From NCBI GenBank assembly GCA_002205965.3, contig NADL03000607.1, positions 682,001-746,000 of the forward strand: a stretch of 64,000 bases of DNA, in the 5' to 3' direction. Origin of the DNA: Kappaphycus alvarezii. Lineage: Eukaryota > Rhodophyta > Florideophyceae > Gigartinales > Solieriaceae. How positions within the stretch are numbered: the stretch's first letter is position 1; every line of letters starts with the position of its first letter. A program made the translations under genes and the position numbers. The notes beneath the pieces were generated by a model. It was not told where the DNA came from and searched no databases. It saw only the letters and a program-made list of their open reading frames with translations. Of the stretch, positions 54,948 through 64,000 are shown one piece after another.

Positions 54948-55974
54948 ATGTTTAAATACTACACACTTCGGCAAGGCAGAAATGGTGATGAGCCGGCCAA
55001 CGAGACTGGTTTGGTTTCCCGTCGCTCTCACAAGATCCCTAAGAGTGTCAAACAGACGTACGCTTCCGCGGACAGCAGGATGTTGAAAAAATCTACTCAA
55101 AGGGAATTAAATAGCCTTTGGGACAGAGATACATGGCGGCTGGAGAAAATTACGCCTAACGCTAAAGTTCTTGATTCAAAAAAGGTCTTCAACTTAAAGC
55201 GCAAAGATGATGGCTCAATGGACAAGTATGAGACCAGGCTCGTGGTTCGTGGCTTTTAGGAGGGGTACTTCAAACATGTGTATGCACCTGTCGTTGAATT
55301 CTTGTCAGTAAGGCCAGTTCTTTCATGCCTCTGCAAAGAATGCTTCATCCATCAACTTGATGTGAAAACGCGTTCCTAGATGGTAAGCTACCGGAATGTG
55401 ATATCATATACAAAATAACTCCTGCTAGTGTTGATTTAGGACTCCGAGAAGTCCATGTGCTGAGGCTTTTGAAGCTTTAGGTGTTCTTAAGATAGACATG
55501 CGTACTTGAGCAAAGACGTACCGACAAAATCTACTGCGTGTTGGTTTTTCACGGCTAAGGTCGGATGACTGTTTTTACGTTATTAATGTCAGTAGAGTGG
55601 TTTACGTGGAAGACTTGCTGGTTTTGGTCATGTCGCATAAGACATTGAGTACAGTCAAGCTAATTTTCATGGGTGAATTTGACATGCAGGATCTTTGCAG
55701 AGTGACTTTGTTCCTGGGGGCTGAATATATTTGGAATAGGGAAGGTTTTTATTTGCGTCAGGCTGCTTATACTGAAGTTCTACTGGAATGGCTTGGCCTT
55801 GCTTCGTTCACAAGGCAAATGCGCAGCCTGCCCTTTCGGATAAAGTCGGTTGCCATAGATTTCTCGTGCGTATACATCACTTTCTTCTCCCACAACTACC
55901 TTTCAATAGCACTTTTGTCGATCGTAACACCTCCGTTTTTGGATAGTAGGCGTCGGATATCTCTCTTACGCTGA
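54948..55974 (+). pseudogene. pol: Reverse transcriptase of the plus-strand Copia-3 relic
   Basis: KKSTQRELNSLWDRDTWRLE, SKKVFNLKRKDDGSMDKYET and RLVVRGF form the N-terminal RT. HQLDVKTRS near 55360 is the first-Asp block. VVYVEDLLVLVMSHKTLS near 55595 is the active site as YVED (second Asp changed to Glu). LFLGAEYIWNREGFYLRQ is the 'FLG..i....g...l.Q' block. Stops lie between these pieces. Confidence 0.8.
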
Positions 55975-55979
55975 CTTTC

Positions 55980-57860
55980 TGCTAACACAGGTGATGAAAG
56001 CTGCAATACCAGTAAACTATTTCAGCAAGGTGCTTCTACAATTTAACCAGCTCGTGACAAAGGGGTGCGCCAAGCTTGGCCTTTGGCGTATGCAAAGTAC
56101 GGAGGTGGAATAGCAGTTGCGAGACTGTCTGAATCCGAGATTTCGGCTTCTTGAAAAGGGGGGCAACCACCTGGAGTGGGTAGCTGCCTGTTCGACTGCG
56201 GCTTTATAACATTTTGGGCTGAGAGCCAGTAGCTGGCGTTGTCGTTCATCGGTCACTGTTCAATATATGTAGTCAATCGCCGTAACTTGTCTCCCTTCCA
56301 TGATTTTAAAGGGGTTTAAAGCTTCATCTCGTTCTCACGCCTTACCCTTGGTCTGTAAATGAAGTCTTGGTGGTAATTTATCAGTTCCCTGAGGTCCTCA
56401 ACCAGTACACCCTACTAAGCGATTGGACTTATGTATTACAGTACTGTATGCAAATCCTCGGGGCGCCGATACTGGTGGCCGGTATGCACCTCAGACCTCC
56501 CTTTCCGATGCTGTAAATGTCATCAAGACTTTTGACTCCACTCGGCCCGGTGGCTTATGCCAGAGTCCAAAAATGCAAGCCTGAAAGAAATTGACCGCTT
56601 GGAAATTGAAAATTTGAACTCGCAGGAGCTCTATCCTTCATAATTGCGTAGCGGCGATGACTGAAGCCCAGGACGAGTTTAGTTTTCCTCGTAGATCAAC
56701 TCGGAGAAAGGCAGCGGAGAATCGCCAGGCCTTACGGGGCATATGTGGAGAGCCGAACGACTTGAACGCAGAAACGGATCGTTACGTAGATCGATAGCGC
56801 GCAAAGTGTGCCGGGGAAAAGAAAAGAGCTAGAAGGGGAGGTGGTTTGGTCGGAAATATAGAGACGTGTGTCAGAGAAAGGGGTGGGGCCGATCCAAGGA
56901 ATCGACTCACAGGCGCGCTGAGGGTGGGAGGGGGAGGGGAAGCGCAGCGCGCGCGCGTTTAAGTAGGGGAAGAGGATGTAGCATTTTTCAATTTATATAT
57001 TTGCTTGCCCAAAATCTGTATGTAGGTGTAGATGTAACACGCGAACTTGGAACAATATACTGAATTAAGCCTAAGAAATAAGGTTAGAGTAGTTGCCAAA
57101 CTCTGCCTGCAGCTGGGCACAACATATCATAGACGGCGCGAAAGTTGGATAAGTGGCATAACTAAGCTTCTTACAAAGCCAAGCCTTCGCGCTTCCCGTC
57201 TTCGTGGCTGGCAAAATGATGGTTGTTTAGGGAGACCAACTTCCTCCATTTTGGTGAGTCGGAATGCCCTTTCGAATAAATTTCAGTAACCTTAGTAGTT
57301 TTGGATAGGGTCAAGAACATCATCCAACTGTAAGCCAACCCACTCTTTCCCCCTCTTCCCATCGAGTATCTACTGCGAGTTGTGACTGCGGCTGCCTAAT
57401 CATCTACTGCCTTCGACATCGTCGCAAAAGGCAAACTTAGCTCGGTGAAAGCTACTGGAACAACTTTCCTCCTATTTTAGATCGTCTTAGGAGGGCTTCA
57501 TCTGTAGTGGAAACAATTTTGCATTTTTTTGGTAAGCTCTGTATGCTTTTGGCACCGTCAGACCGCGTGCGAAGAGATATATCACCAGGCTGCGCACTTA
57601 GTCCGGGAAATAAGTATCTAAACTCATGTTTGACGCCAATTTTTGCTGCGGCTGGAGAGTCTGATAGGGGTAAGTCGTCTGCAGAAGGGACTCTCAGAAC
57701 CAGCTACCTTAAGAAGGAGGTGTCGCAAGCGGCAAAAGAGCTACCGTGGTATAGTTGAACGAACAAGAAGGATTTTAGAAGGAAGACAGTTGAGAGGGCT
57801 ACAAGCAAGAATGGAAGTGGCAGAGTCTACCACTGATTCTCTGTGACCAGCGTAGGAAAA
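55980..57860. other. Mixed low-complexity stretch, little support
   Basis: A 46-codon frame at 56656-56796 (FSFPRRSTRRKAAENRQALR) resembles the basic tails at the end of some retrotransposon polyproteins. A GA-rich block follows at 56820-56960. A frame at 57643-57846 is Arg/Glu-rich (IVERTRRILEGRQLRGLQAR) and could be part of an exon. None can be assigned to a gene with confidence. Confidence 0.3.
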
Positions 57861-58740
57861 ATGTCTCTTGGGTCTAAAGTTGACTCTCAACTTCCTACTA
57901 CTCGGGACTTGACTTGAAGTTTTCTCCCAACTTGCTTGACTTCTCCGTGAGGAAACAATTTATTCAGCTTATATAGACTTTCGACTACCCTTAAAGTACG
58001 ACAAAAACTATAGAAGATACCGGGAAGTGCATAAAAACACTTTTTGTGGATGAAATATACTCTAAACAAAAGATACTTAAGAAAGGAACAACCGATCTGG
58101 TCCTCTTATTTTCCATTCTCTAAATCAGACCCAAAAAAACTCCTGCAAATATCCATGCTGCCCAAGCAGTGCCCACAAAAAATCTGTGAACGAATCATAA
58201 CCCTCTATTTCCTCCTGGGAGATATCCAAACCACTAAAGATGTCCCCATCCGGTTCCAGCCCCGGGACCACTTGGTCCAAACTGTCCAACCCCGGCCCCA
58301 CCATTCCGATGCTTTATATGTCTCCATCCCCCTCATCCTCGTCTTCCTCCTCTTTGTCCTCCTCTTAATCCTCCTCGTCATCCTCCTCGTCAATATCATT
58401 CTCGTAGACCAATTCCGGGACTGTTCAATAATCGAATGTCTCCCCAGCTACTGCCCCTCACCTACCTCCTCTACCTCATCTTCGTCAAACAAGCGACGCA
58501 CGAATTCGATCATCTTCTTTTTGGTTTGTCGGCGTAGATAGTCATCACAGTCAGTAGGTCCGAAAGGGAGTAGGGGAATGGAGTTTTGGGGCGGGGTGGC
58601 GATTTTTGGAAATGACTTTGGAGGGACATAGTTTTTCCATTTTGGTGGGCTTTGGGAGTGGTAGGAAATTGAGGGTGTTTTGAATAGATAGGGAGAGAGG
58701 AGTTGTGAGTGCAATGATAGGGGACGTTTGAAAATTGAAA
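57860..58740 (-). pseudogene. Relic of acidic-protein repeat, copy 2
   Basis: A minus frame from ATG 58714 runs 88 codons with RRQTKKKMIEFVRRLFDEDE, then stops. In another frame an Asp/Glu run (VYENDIDEEDDEED, stop, EEDKEEEDEDEGD) follows at 58330-58410, then LDSLDQVVPGLEPDGDIFSG and DISQEEIEGYDSFTDFLWAL. This looks like one acidic protein broken by a shift and a stop. The downstream part (57870-58020) shares sequence with 29066-29220. The Leu/Ile-rich plus-strand frame 58044-58541 is its shadow. Confidence 0.4.
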
Positions 58741-58744
58741 TGAA

Positions 58745-59410
58745 AGGGTTTAAATAGGCTCCCGAGGGCGCATTCTACAGATTTTCAATAGGTAAAATAA
58801 ATTTACAAGGGAATTTGTAGTAGTGTATTTGCGCCCTTCTATCAAAAAATGAATTTGGAGGAGGCGGAAAGAGAGAAGGGAAAAAACTTGCTTCGGGATC
58901 GATTTGGAGGGTAGATATAGTATAAAAATGTCTAGATAAAATAGAAGTGAATTTGGAGAGGACCGCTGTAAGGATTATCAAGAGTCAGGGAGGGCGAAGA
59001 AGGACCAGAACCTCAAACAATTTTGGACAAGGGAAGTAGTACAGCAAATTAAAAGTCGGTAGATGACGGCGACAAAAAATTCCGTTCCAATCTGCGCGCG
59101 CGCCTAACACAATTGTTGGTCAAGTATCTTCACATGGCATTGTCCCGCTTGGTCCACCCAAGACCATTTTGGCACTAATCAACAGCAACTTACGGCTCGC
59201 GCCAGTTGTTATCGCTCTACAGCTCTGACCACATCTTATTATTCCCAATACGTATACTTGCCCCTCCCTCAAAATAAGTGGCGCCAATGAACTTCATTTA
59301 TTATCCAATAAACGAACACGGTACTCTACTAAACCTTGCACTAATCATTGCTAACCGATATCCTTTTGAAACCACGATTTGTACCGCCGAGTCTTAGCAT
59401 GTTCAAAATT
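58745..59410. other. Spacer between acidic relic and secreted-protein gene
   Basis: No frame of note. The last 100 bases would be the 3' region of the minus-strand gene at 59414-59665. Confidence 0.4.
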
Positions 59411-59413
59411 ACG

Positions 59414-59665
59414 TTAACTGGTGGGACGGCAATCGCACCGGAAACCGCGGCGAATCCCACGAATGCAACCAACAACACGACAGTCAAGGTTAGCGGAAGC
59501 CAGTGTAAGGCAGATTAATGATGCAAGCCCACGGCCCGAGCAGGGTCCCCTAATGATATTATGAGATATGTTGTCGATGTGGAGGCCATTCCCATTCTTG
59601 ATAGCTGGGGCGACTGTGGGGAATAAGACCACAGACATTGCGCACCAGAAGATAAACCGAACCAT
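59414..59665 (-). CDS. Small secreted cationic cysteine-rich protein, second copy
   Basis: I choose the ATG at 59665 rather than the upstream one at 59845, because it gives an 83-residue protein that aligns end to end with the 17955 gene and starts directly with a signal peptide (MVRFIFWCAMSVVLFPTVAPA). The upstream extension has no such start and crosses the transposon-derived promoter. Cys at 42, 52, 62, 67, 77 and 79 give C-x9-C-x9-C-x4-C-x9-C-x-C. Shared blocks include RGPC, AS near the second Cys, C-x-VVGC-x-RG-x-RR and FRC-x-CRP. About 24 of 45 positions of the mature part are identical, while signal and spacer are diverged. Eight Arg and two Asp make it basic. The spacer lacks the acidic run of the other copy. 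The frame is intact, so both copies look under selection. Function unknown. Confidence 0.8.
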   Translation of the reverse strand: MVRFIFWCAMSVVLFPTVAPAIKNGNGLHIDNISHNIIRGPCSGRGLASLICLTLASANLDCRVVGCIRGIRRGFRCDCRPTS

Positions 59666-59756
59666 GTCGTCAGCCGTGGCGGAGTCCGAGAAGGAAAATG
59701 AGTATTGAGAGACTGAACAACGGTAGACGAAGTTTGCGAAAAGTGGAGTCGTGTGT

Positions 59757-59962
59757 GAACAGGAAGAAAGTTTGGGTGTTTTACTCTTGGAAGATATATA
59801 GAAAACAGGAGTGTAGTGCGGAATGAGTTCACGCATGAATGGCATTTACGCACACACGCTCCTGTGTCTGTTGCAATTAGATTTTTTCTTAGAAATCAGT
59901 TGATTGCTTTGGTTGTTTTACGCGTGTTCTCGCCGCTATGAAGACACCCAAATTTGGTTCAC
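59757..59962. mobile_element. Short DNA element F upstream of the second secreted-protein gene
   Basis: Left end GGAAGAAAGTTTGGGTGTTT with ACTCTTGGAAGATATATAG, right end AAGACACCCAAATTTGGTTC; the ends are imperfect inverted repeats of the shared motif about 205 bp apart. The left end matches the terminal repeat of element C at 62342 for about 40 bases. It has no coding content of its own. It sits 90-300 bases upstream of the ATG at 59665. Confidence 0.6.
59795..59800 (-). promoter_or_regulatory. TATA-like box inside element F
   Basis: The minus strand reads TCTATATATCTTCC. The TATATA lies 135 bases before the ATG at 59665, close to the 122 bases for the other gene. It falls inside the element's terminal repeat. 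No other TATA-like site is seen between it and the ATG. Confidence 0.45.
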
Positions 59963-60383
59963 AAAGTAGAAATTGGTCGCCCAAGCTGACAGCGACAGCA
60001 GTGCACATAAGTATACAGTGACCTTTAGCGAAAATACTCATTTAATAAGAGAGAATCTTTTACTCTTTTACTTATCTTGAGGACCCACGAAGATAAATTC
60101 TCTGAGCCTCAATGTGATATGTCAGAACAATAGCTTTGGCTTTCGCCAGCTTCCGCTGTACGAATCTAAGAAGTATGGCTCAATGTTGGACCTGATGCCT
60201 TCCAGATGGACTTAGGGCTACTGTCTGCGCGATCAAAAAAATCTGTACGTCTCGCAATTTTTTCGTAGCGATGACCACCAACTGAATTGAAAAAACCTAC
60301 ATGCTCACCCAGGCGGTCACGAGTACGGCATGAGGACCTTGTTGGTAACAGGTGGTAACGCCTAATTGTAACCATGATGAAGA

Positions 60384-61140
60384 AAGTATGGAATTTTGGG
60401 TGCTTTATTCATCAGAGATGCGTACATATTGTATTTTACTGTACAGTGCTGTACTGTATATGTCTCTTTCCGCTTGGGATCAAGCCGTCAGTGCCTGTAA
60501 GCTGTAAAGCAACCTACAGAAGTGTTCCCTCCTGTACAATTTCGGACGTGGAGGAATTCCGTACATTTTGGGAAAGAATACAGTGCGATATTGTGACGGC
60601 AAAATAAGTATTTACAAAAACCTACAAAAACTTTTCCCTTGATCGCGCAGCGTGAACTGCTATTTACCCCATACTGGCCTCGAGCCAGCCTTCTAGCCAG
60701 CGACCTTGAACTGGATTAATTCTGTTTCTTGGTTCTCCGGTAAGACCCCCCGCTAGAGGCGTTAGAGAACAAAGTAAAATACCCCATCATTCCCCCTTCC
60801 CGTTTCTTGGTTCCCCCATGCCGACCACTTGTACCAATTATTTGATGCGCTTTGGAACATAGTCTAACCTATTTTTCAATCATTAAAACAACCCAATTTT
60901 CCCACTTTACACCAGATACCATACGCCCGAAAGAAATTGCAGAACGAACCAAACACTGTACAAGTGAGATTGAAACACTTAGACATCAAAAGTCGACCGT
61001 GTACCCGAGCAGTATTTTTATTTTGAAAGTAGTTCATTATTTGATGCACTTGGGAACAAACGCAGACCTGCCCACCTACTCCTCGGAAAATAGCCGCCCT
61101 ACATCTCTATTAAGTAAGGCACCCCAATTCCCCACTTCGA
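60384..61140. mobile_element. Short DNA element A, uninterrupted copy
   Basis: Begins GAAAGTATGGAATTTTGGGT and ends TAAGGCACCCCAATTCCCC; read inward, the ends are GGAATTTTGGGTGCTTTA and GGGAATTGGGGTGCCTTA. It is the unoccupied counterpart of the copy split by Copia-1 (2571-2605 with 9273-9985). The two plus-strand frames (60374-60607, 60852-61205) have shifted counterparts in the other copy but look like chance. Confidence 0.75.
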
Positions 61141-61202
61141 AACATATGCAAAGCTTATTTTTGCAATCATCAAAACACCCGTTTTCACCCCCTTTTTTGA
61201 AA

Positions 61203-62265
61203 TAGGGTGGAAGATTGGGGTGCTTTACTAATTAAGTATGCAGGATGGCTATTTTCCGAAGACTAGAGGGATAGTGCAGTAAAGTACATAGAAGCTTTTA
61301 GCTTGTGCTTTACTTTTACTGCTTGAAAATTGTGGCCCGCTATTTTCCGGAGGATTTGGTATGGCGAATACAGCTTTACAAACAAGTGTAGTACACTGTA
61401 AGCTCTTTACGTTCCATGCGCAAGAATTTGTTCTAAGAATCACTCTTATATTTTCATATTTATATATTATATTCATAATATGAATATTATTCACAGGACA
61501 AGGCCCGACACTAACGGGGGAAGGTTTGGGTGTTTACTCCTGGAAGTTATATCCGACATAATAGCAACAGGAGACAAAGGTGGCACGGACTATTTCGACG
61601 TCACGTTCGTCAACGGGCTAGCGGCATGGATACAACCGACCTCACCTTCCGTACATTAAAATCACCTAAAATTTCCCCGTTCGTCAACCTGCTAGCCCCC
61701 TTCCACAGCAGGATTTGAAAGTTCAACCTTCTCGCTAGTCTTCAAGTCTCCTTGCCAGATAAGCACAGAATGTATCAAGGTTTCATTTCTGCATCGCCCG
61801 AGAGGGCCAGACTCCTACTCGTTCTAATATCCACTCTGAGCTGATGGCATTTGGAAGCTTTTTTCGCGGTCACGGGGCTGACTAGAGCAGTCGCGAATAG
61901 AGTCATGGAGCATTTCTCCAGGGCAAGATCATTTCTTTTGCAACAACACGGCGCTCTGGACTCCTCCAACGCGCCCGGTTTCTTTCCCTGTCTCCAATCA
62001 TCGATCCATATAACATAAAATTGTAACTTCATTACCCGTTTTGCGTTTACTCTCCAAGTGATGCAGGCGCGACAGTTTTCCAGCTGACCATATTTTCGTG
62101 CATTAAAAACACCCCAAATTCCCCCCCCCCGTTTTCCACCCGCCGCCTGCATTCGTAGTTAATTTCTTAATACCCTCCGCACGCTTCTGTGCCATACTGT
62201 ACAACTCGCAAAGATTTACCACGCTATCTTCTTTGCTACACGACACCTTCCTCAAAACTCACTTA
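61203..62265. mobile_element. Short DNA element B, copy 2 (with nested D)
   Basis: Left end GGAAGATTGGGGTGCTTTAC. An inward-facing partner TTAAAAACACCCCAAATTCC lies at 62104-62123, so the element itself is about 920 bp; similarity to 14684-15755 continues about 140 bases beyond. It includes element D at 61515-61678. Its position directly after element A suggests repeated insertion into the same neighbourhood. Confidence 0.7.
61515..61678. mobile_element. 160-bp short element D, copy 2
   Basis: Starts GGGGGAAGGTTTGGGTGTTT and ends ATCACCTAAAATTTCCCCG. Same interior as 15011-15175 (TGGCACGGACTATTTCGA, then CTAGCGGCATGGATACAACC). Because both copies sit in element B at the same place, D inserted before B was copied. 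Confidence 0.75.
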
Positions 62266-62332
62266 TTTCTCAGGCCACCGAGCTGCCACAGTAAATATTC
62301 CCTTATTTTCCCCTTTCCTATTTTGCAATTCA

Positions 62333-62341
62333 TTATTTTGA
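62333..62341. repeat. 9-bp target duplication of element C
   Basis: TTATTTTGA here is repeated exactly at 62722-62730. Confidence 0.8.
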
Positions 62342-62721
62342 GGGGGAAACGTTTGGGTGTTTTACTGTTGGAAGATATTTCCGACCTATCCCATGGTTTT
62401 CCAGACAACCGCAATCGACTCAAAAAGGGTATACCTACAGCGTAATGGGGAAGGAACTACGCTTCCTAAAATGCTACCTTCAGGCCAGCCATCAAGCAGG
62501 CCGCATTGGACATGACGGCTGCTGCAGCGTGCCTTTGCATCAAAACCCCCCGAACCTTTCCGTACGTCTCCAGTGCCCTCACAGCCACGTTTCTTGCCAC
62601 GTCATTTAGCACTGCTTATTTTGAGTGTCTGCATACCTTTTTGAGTCGATTGTGGTTGTCTGGAAAACTATGGGATCGATCGGATATATCTTCCAAAAGT
62701 AAAACACCCAAACCTTTCCCC
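62342..62721. mobile_element. Element C: Mutator-type MITE with long terminal inverted repeats
   Basis: Terminal inverted repeats of about 93 bp (62342-62434 and 62629-62721) agree at about 90%: GGGG(G)AAA.GTTTGGGTGTT, TTACT.TTGGAAGATAT.TCC, GTTTTCCAGACAACC and CAATCGACTCAAAAAGG. The 9-bp sequence TTATTTTGA lies directly outside both ends (62333-62341 and 62722-62730). Long inverted repeats with a 9-bp duplication are the mark of Mutator-like elements. The 190-bp interior encodes nothing recognisable, so the element needs a transposase from elsewhere. Confidence 0.85.
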
Positions 62722-62761
62722 TTATTTTGAACGTATTAATTGTTTGGTTGTGCTCGTTTTG

Positions 62762-62830
62762 GAGAAGGGGATAGTTCTGGGTGTCTTTACTGTTGGAAGA
62801 TGTATTCGATCTATGGAGAAGTAACGTTTA
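62762..62830. repeat. Solo end of a C-like element
   Basis: GGGGATAGTTCTGGGTGTCT then TTACTGTTGGAAGATGTATT-CGATCTATGG follows the outer half of the element C repeat. No partner is found to the right. Confidence 0.65.
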
Positions 62831-62834
62831 AAGC

Positions 62835-63630
62835 ATAGAGAGAAATTCTTTACGTCAACCAAGAAGCTTAAATCTAACAGGAAGCAACGGAAAATTTTTA
62901 AAGACCGCTGATGTAGTAACTGGCCGTTTAGGGACTACAATCCCACTAAATCGACAAGGCCAATAGTCTACTTATTTGCGCTTCTCGGCTGGCTAGGTGA
63001 TCCTTTAGAGTAAAAACTGCTCTGTTATAAATACAGCAGGTCTGTCATCAAGAAGATTATTTTTGAAAGCCTCAGAGTAGAGGCAAACATGAATGAACTT
63101 TTTGGATGTTGTTTGAAACCTTGTTTTCTGGCAGAATAGAAAACATCATTGAAGCAATCAAAAATTCATATGGGGACATTATCTGGTTAGATGAAGGCAG
63201 AACAGGAGGTCTCTGAGAACGAACTAAACATTGAGATCGCTGCTTACAGATTCTTTGATATGTGCAGGTAAAAAATGCAGGCAGACTCCAATGAGGGTGG
63301 AATGACAGTCACACTCGTGGGAATTATCACTTGGGGTGATAGGCAAAGTGAACCTGAACAAAAGAATATGGAATTCATGACGGGCAGCAGCTGGAAGGAA
63401 AATAGAAATTTTGAATATTTGAATTATAAATACGTTTCGCAGCAGGTATTTTCAAAACAAAGGATAGTATCAAGTGGAAACAATATATTATGTAGCTACT
63501 CCGAGATTTTTTTCGGTCTGAGAACTGGGGATGTCGGAAATTGCTAAGTTGTTTGTTGCTAGGAAAGTGGTCAGTTTCTTTTGTCCTGTAGCTAATTGCT
63601 AGGCGGTTTGGCAGTCCTACTAAGGGAGGA
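62835..63630. other. No supported gene
   Basis: A 90-codon frame at 63275-63547 has no recognisable domain. Otherwise only short frames. Confidence 0.4.
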
Positions 63631-63631
63631 A

Positions 63632-63770
63632 TTATTGGGTTATTTTAATGTATGGAAGCGTTTAGCATGCAACGGGGGATAGCCGAACCGCACCTTTCAA
63701 ATATTAAATAACCGAATCGAATCACACACCATGTATGGAAGATGTGGTCGGTTGTATCCCGCCGCTAGTG
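63632..63770. mobile_element. MITE-like repeat E with D-like segment
   Basis: 63660-63718 is the inverted counterpart of 16473-16532. The left edge GGAATTATTGGGTTATTTTA carries a degraded terminal motif, and the right edge reads TATTAAATAACCGAATCGA. Directly after it, ATGTATGGAAGATGTGGTCG and GTTGTATCCCGCCGCTAGTG are the inverse of the right half of element D (15105-15155). This is a small mosaic of two families. Confidence 0.65.
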
Positions 63771-64000
63771 CATTGTGCGGGGTAAGTCGAAACTGATGGG
63801 TAACACTAAATAACATTCCTTACTAAGCAGTTTTAGGTCCAGGTCACACAAGACTTTAGAATACGAGAAAGGCTGTTGAGTGCGCGGATATTTCGCGATG
63901 GTTTCATTTAGTGGGCGCATTTCCATTCAAATAAATTTCACTAAAAACAGAGAAACTGTGGGGTTTCATTCACTTTAACTGATATGCTGTCTAAAATCTA
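63771..64000. other. Right edge, nothing recognised
   Basis: No frame or repeat that I can support. Confidence 0.4.

Larger units (their letters stand above)
52740..55980 (+). mobile_element. Decayed Copia-3-like element, plus strand
   Basis: Fragments in copia order: a Gag of the UBN2 type (about 52760-53110, with ESIFNRLDAMDGAVSDSMLV and LLQEYQKLQSLAEE), knuckle remnant, protease (VIDSGATAHIMTYP), integrase (LWHLRLGHSS to GVAERLNRTLMES), RT (55030-55700). Stops are frequent. The RT ends after VYVEDLLVLV and LFLGAEYIWNREGFYLRQAA. RNase H is not recognisable after about 55800. No LTR was found. Confidence 0.8.

Noticed and set aside
58044..58541. 165-codon plus-strand frame with an apparent Leu/Ile-rich membrane segment
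   Set aside because: It is the complement of the Asp/Glu run of the minus-strand relic (GAG/GAC codons read backward as CTC/GTC); no independent support.
59414..59845. Longer start (ATG 59845) for the second secreted-peptide gene
   Set aside because: It would place the signal peptide in the middle of the protein and translate element F; the ATG at 59665 aligns with the paralogue from its first residue.

Overview
This is a gene-poor, repeat-rich stretch of a eukaryotic nuclear genome. I recognise no bacterial operons, no CRISPR array and no rRNA. Almost every recognisable coding segment belongs to a transposable element, and most are broken by frameshifts and stops. The repertoire is three distinguishable Ty1/copia lineages, a Ty3-type gag, a DIRS-like reverse transcriptase with a probable tyrosine recombinase, a piggyBac of the type I associate with oomycetes and algae, and a crowd of short non-autonomous DNA elements. 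It fits a repeat-laden alga (for example a red seaweed), an oomycete or a filamentous fungus. I cannot choose between these from sequence alone.

Layout. 1-2.3 kb: minus-strand Ty3-like gag (pol lies off the left edge), with a frameshifted two-finger C2H2 gene upstream of it. 2.6-9.3 kb: a full-length copia element (Copia-1, minus strand) with near-identical 701/702-bp LTRs and a perfect 5-bp target duplication, inserted into an older DNA element (A). 10.6-14.3 kb: decayed Copia-2 with a Tudor-like segment. 14.7-16.5 kb: short DNA elements. 17.8-18.2 kb: an intact small secreted cysteine-rich protein gene. 19.5-22.3 kb: a dead piggyBac bounded by palindromes. 23.9-28.5 kb: a DIRS-like element between direct repeats. 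28.5-35 kb: AT-rich, nearly empty. 35.4-37.6 kb: second Copia-2 relic. 41.5-45.7 kb: Copia-1 relic. 46.7-51.0 kb and 52.4-56 kb: two Copia-3 relics. 58-58.7 kb: acidic gene relic. 59.4-59.7 kb: a second gene of the secreted cysteine-rich family. 59.8-64 kb: nested short elements.

The two likely host genes (17955-18209 plus and 59414-59665 minus) encode 84- and 83-residue preproteins. Each has a signal peptide, a short spacer or propeptide, and a strongly basic domain of about 45 residues with the spacing C-x9-C-x9-C-x4-C-x9/10-C-x-C. I do not recognise this family. The second copy appears to take its TATA-like sequence from the end of a short transposable element.

The other notable theme is a group of short elements (about 90 to 920 bp) of differing interiors that share an outer terminal motif around GGGGAAA..TTTGGGTG.TTTA. 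The best copy (62342-62721) has about 93-bp inverted repeats and a 9-bp target duplication, the signature of Mutator-like elements.
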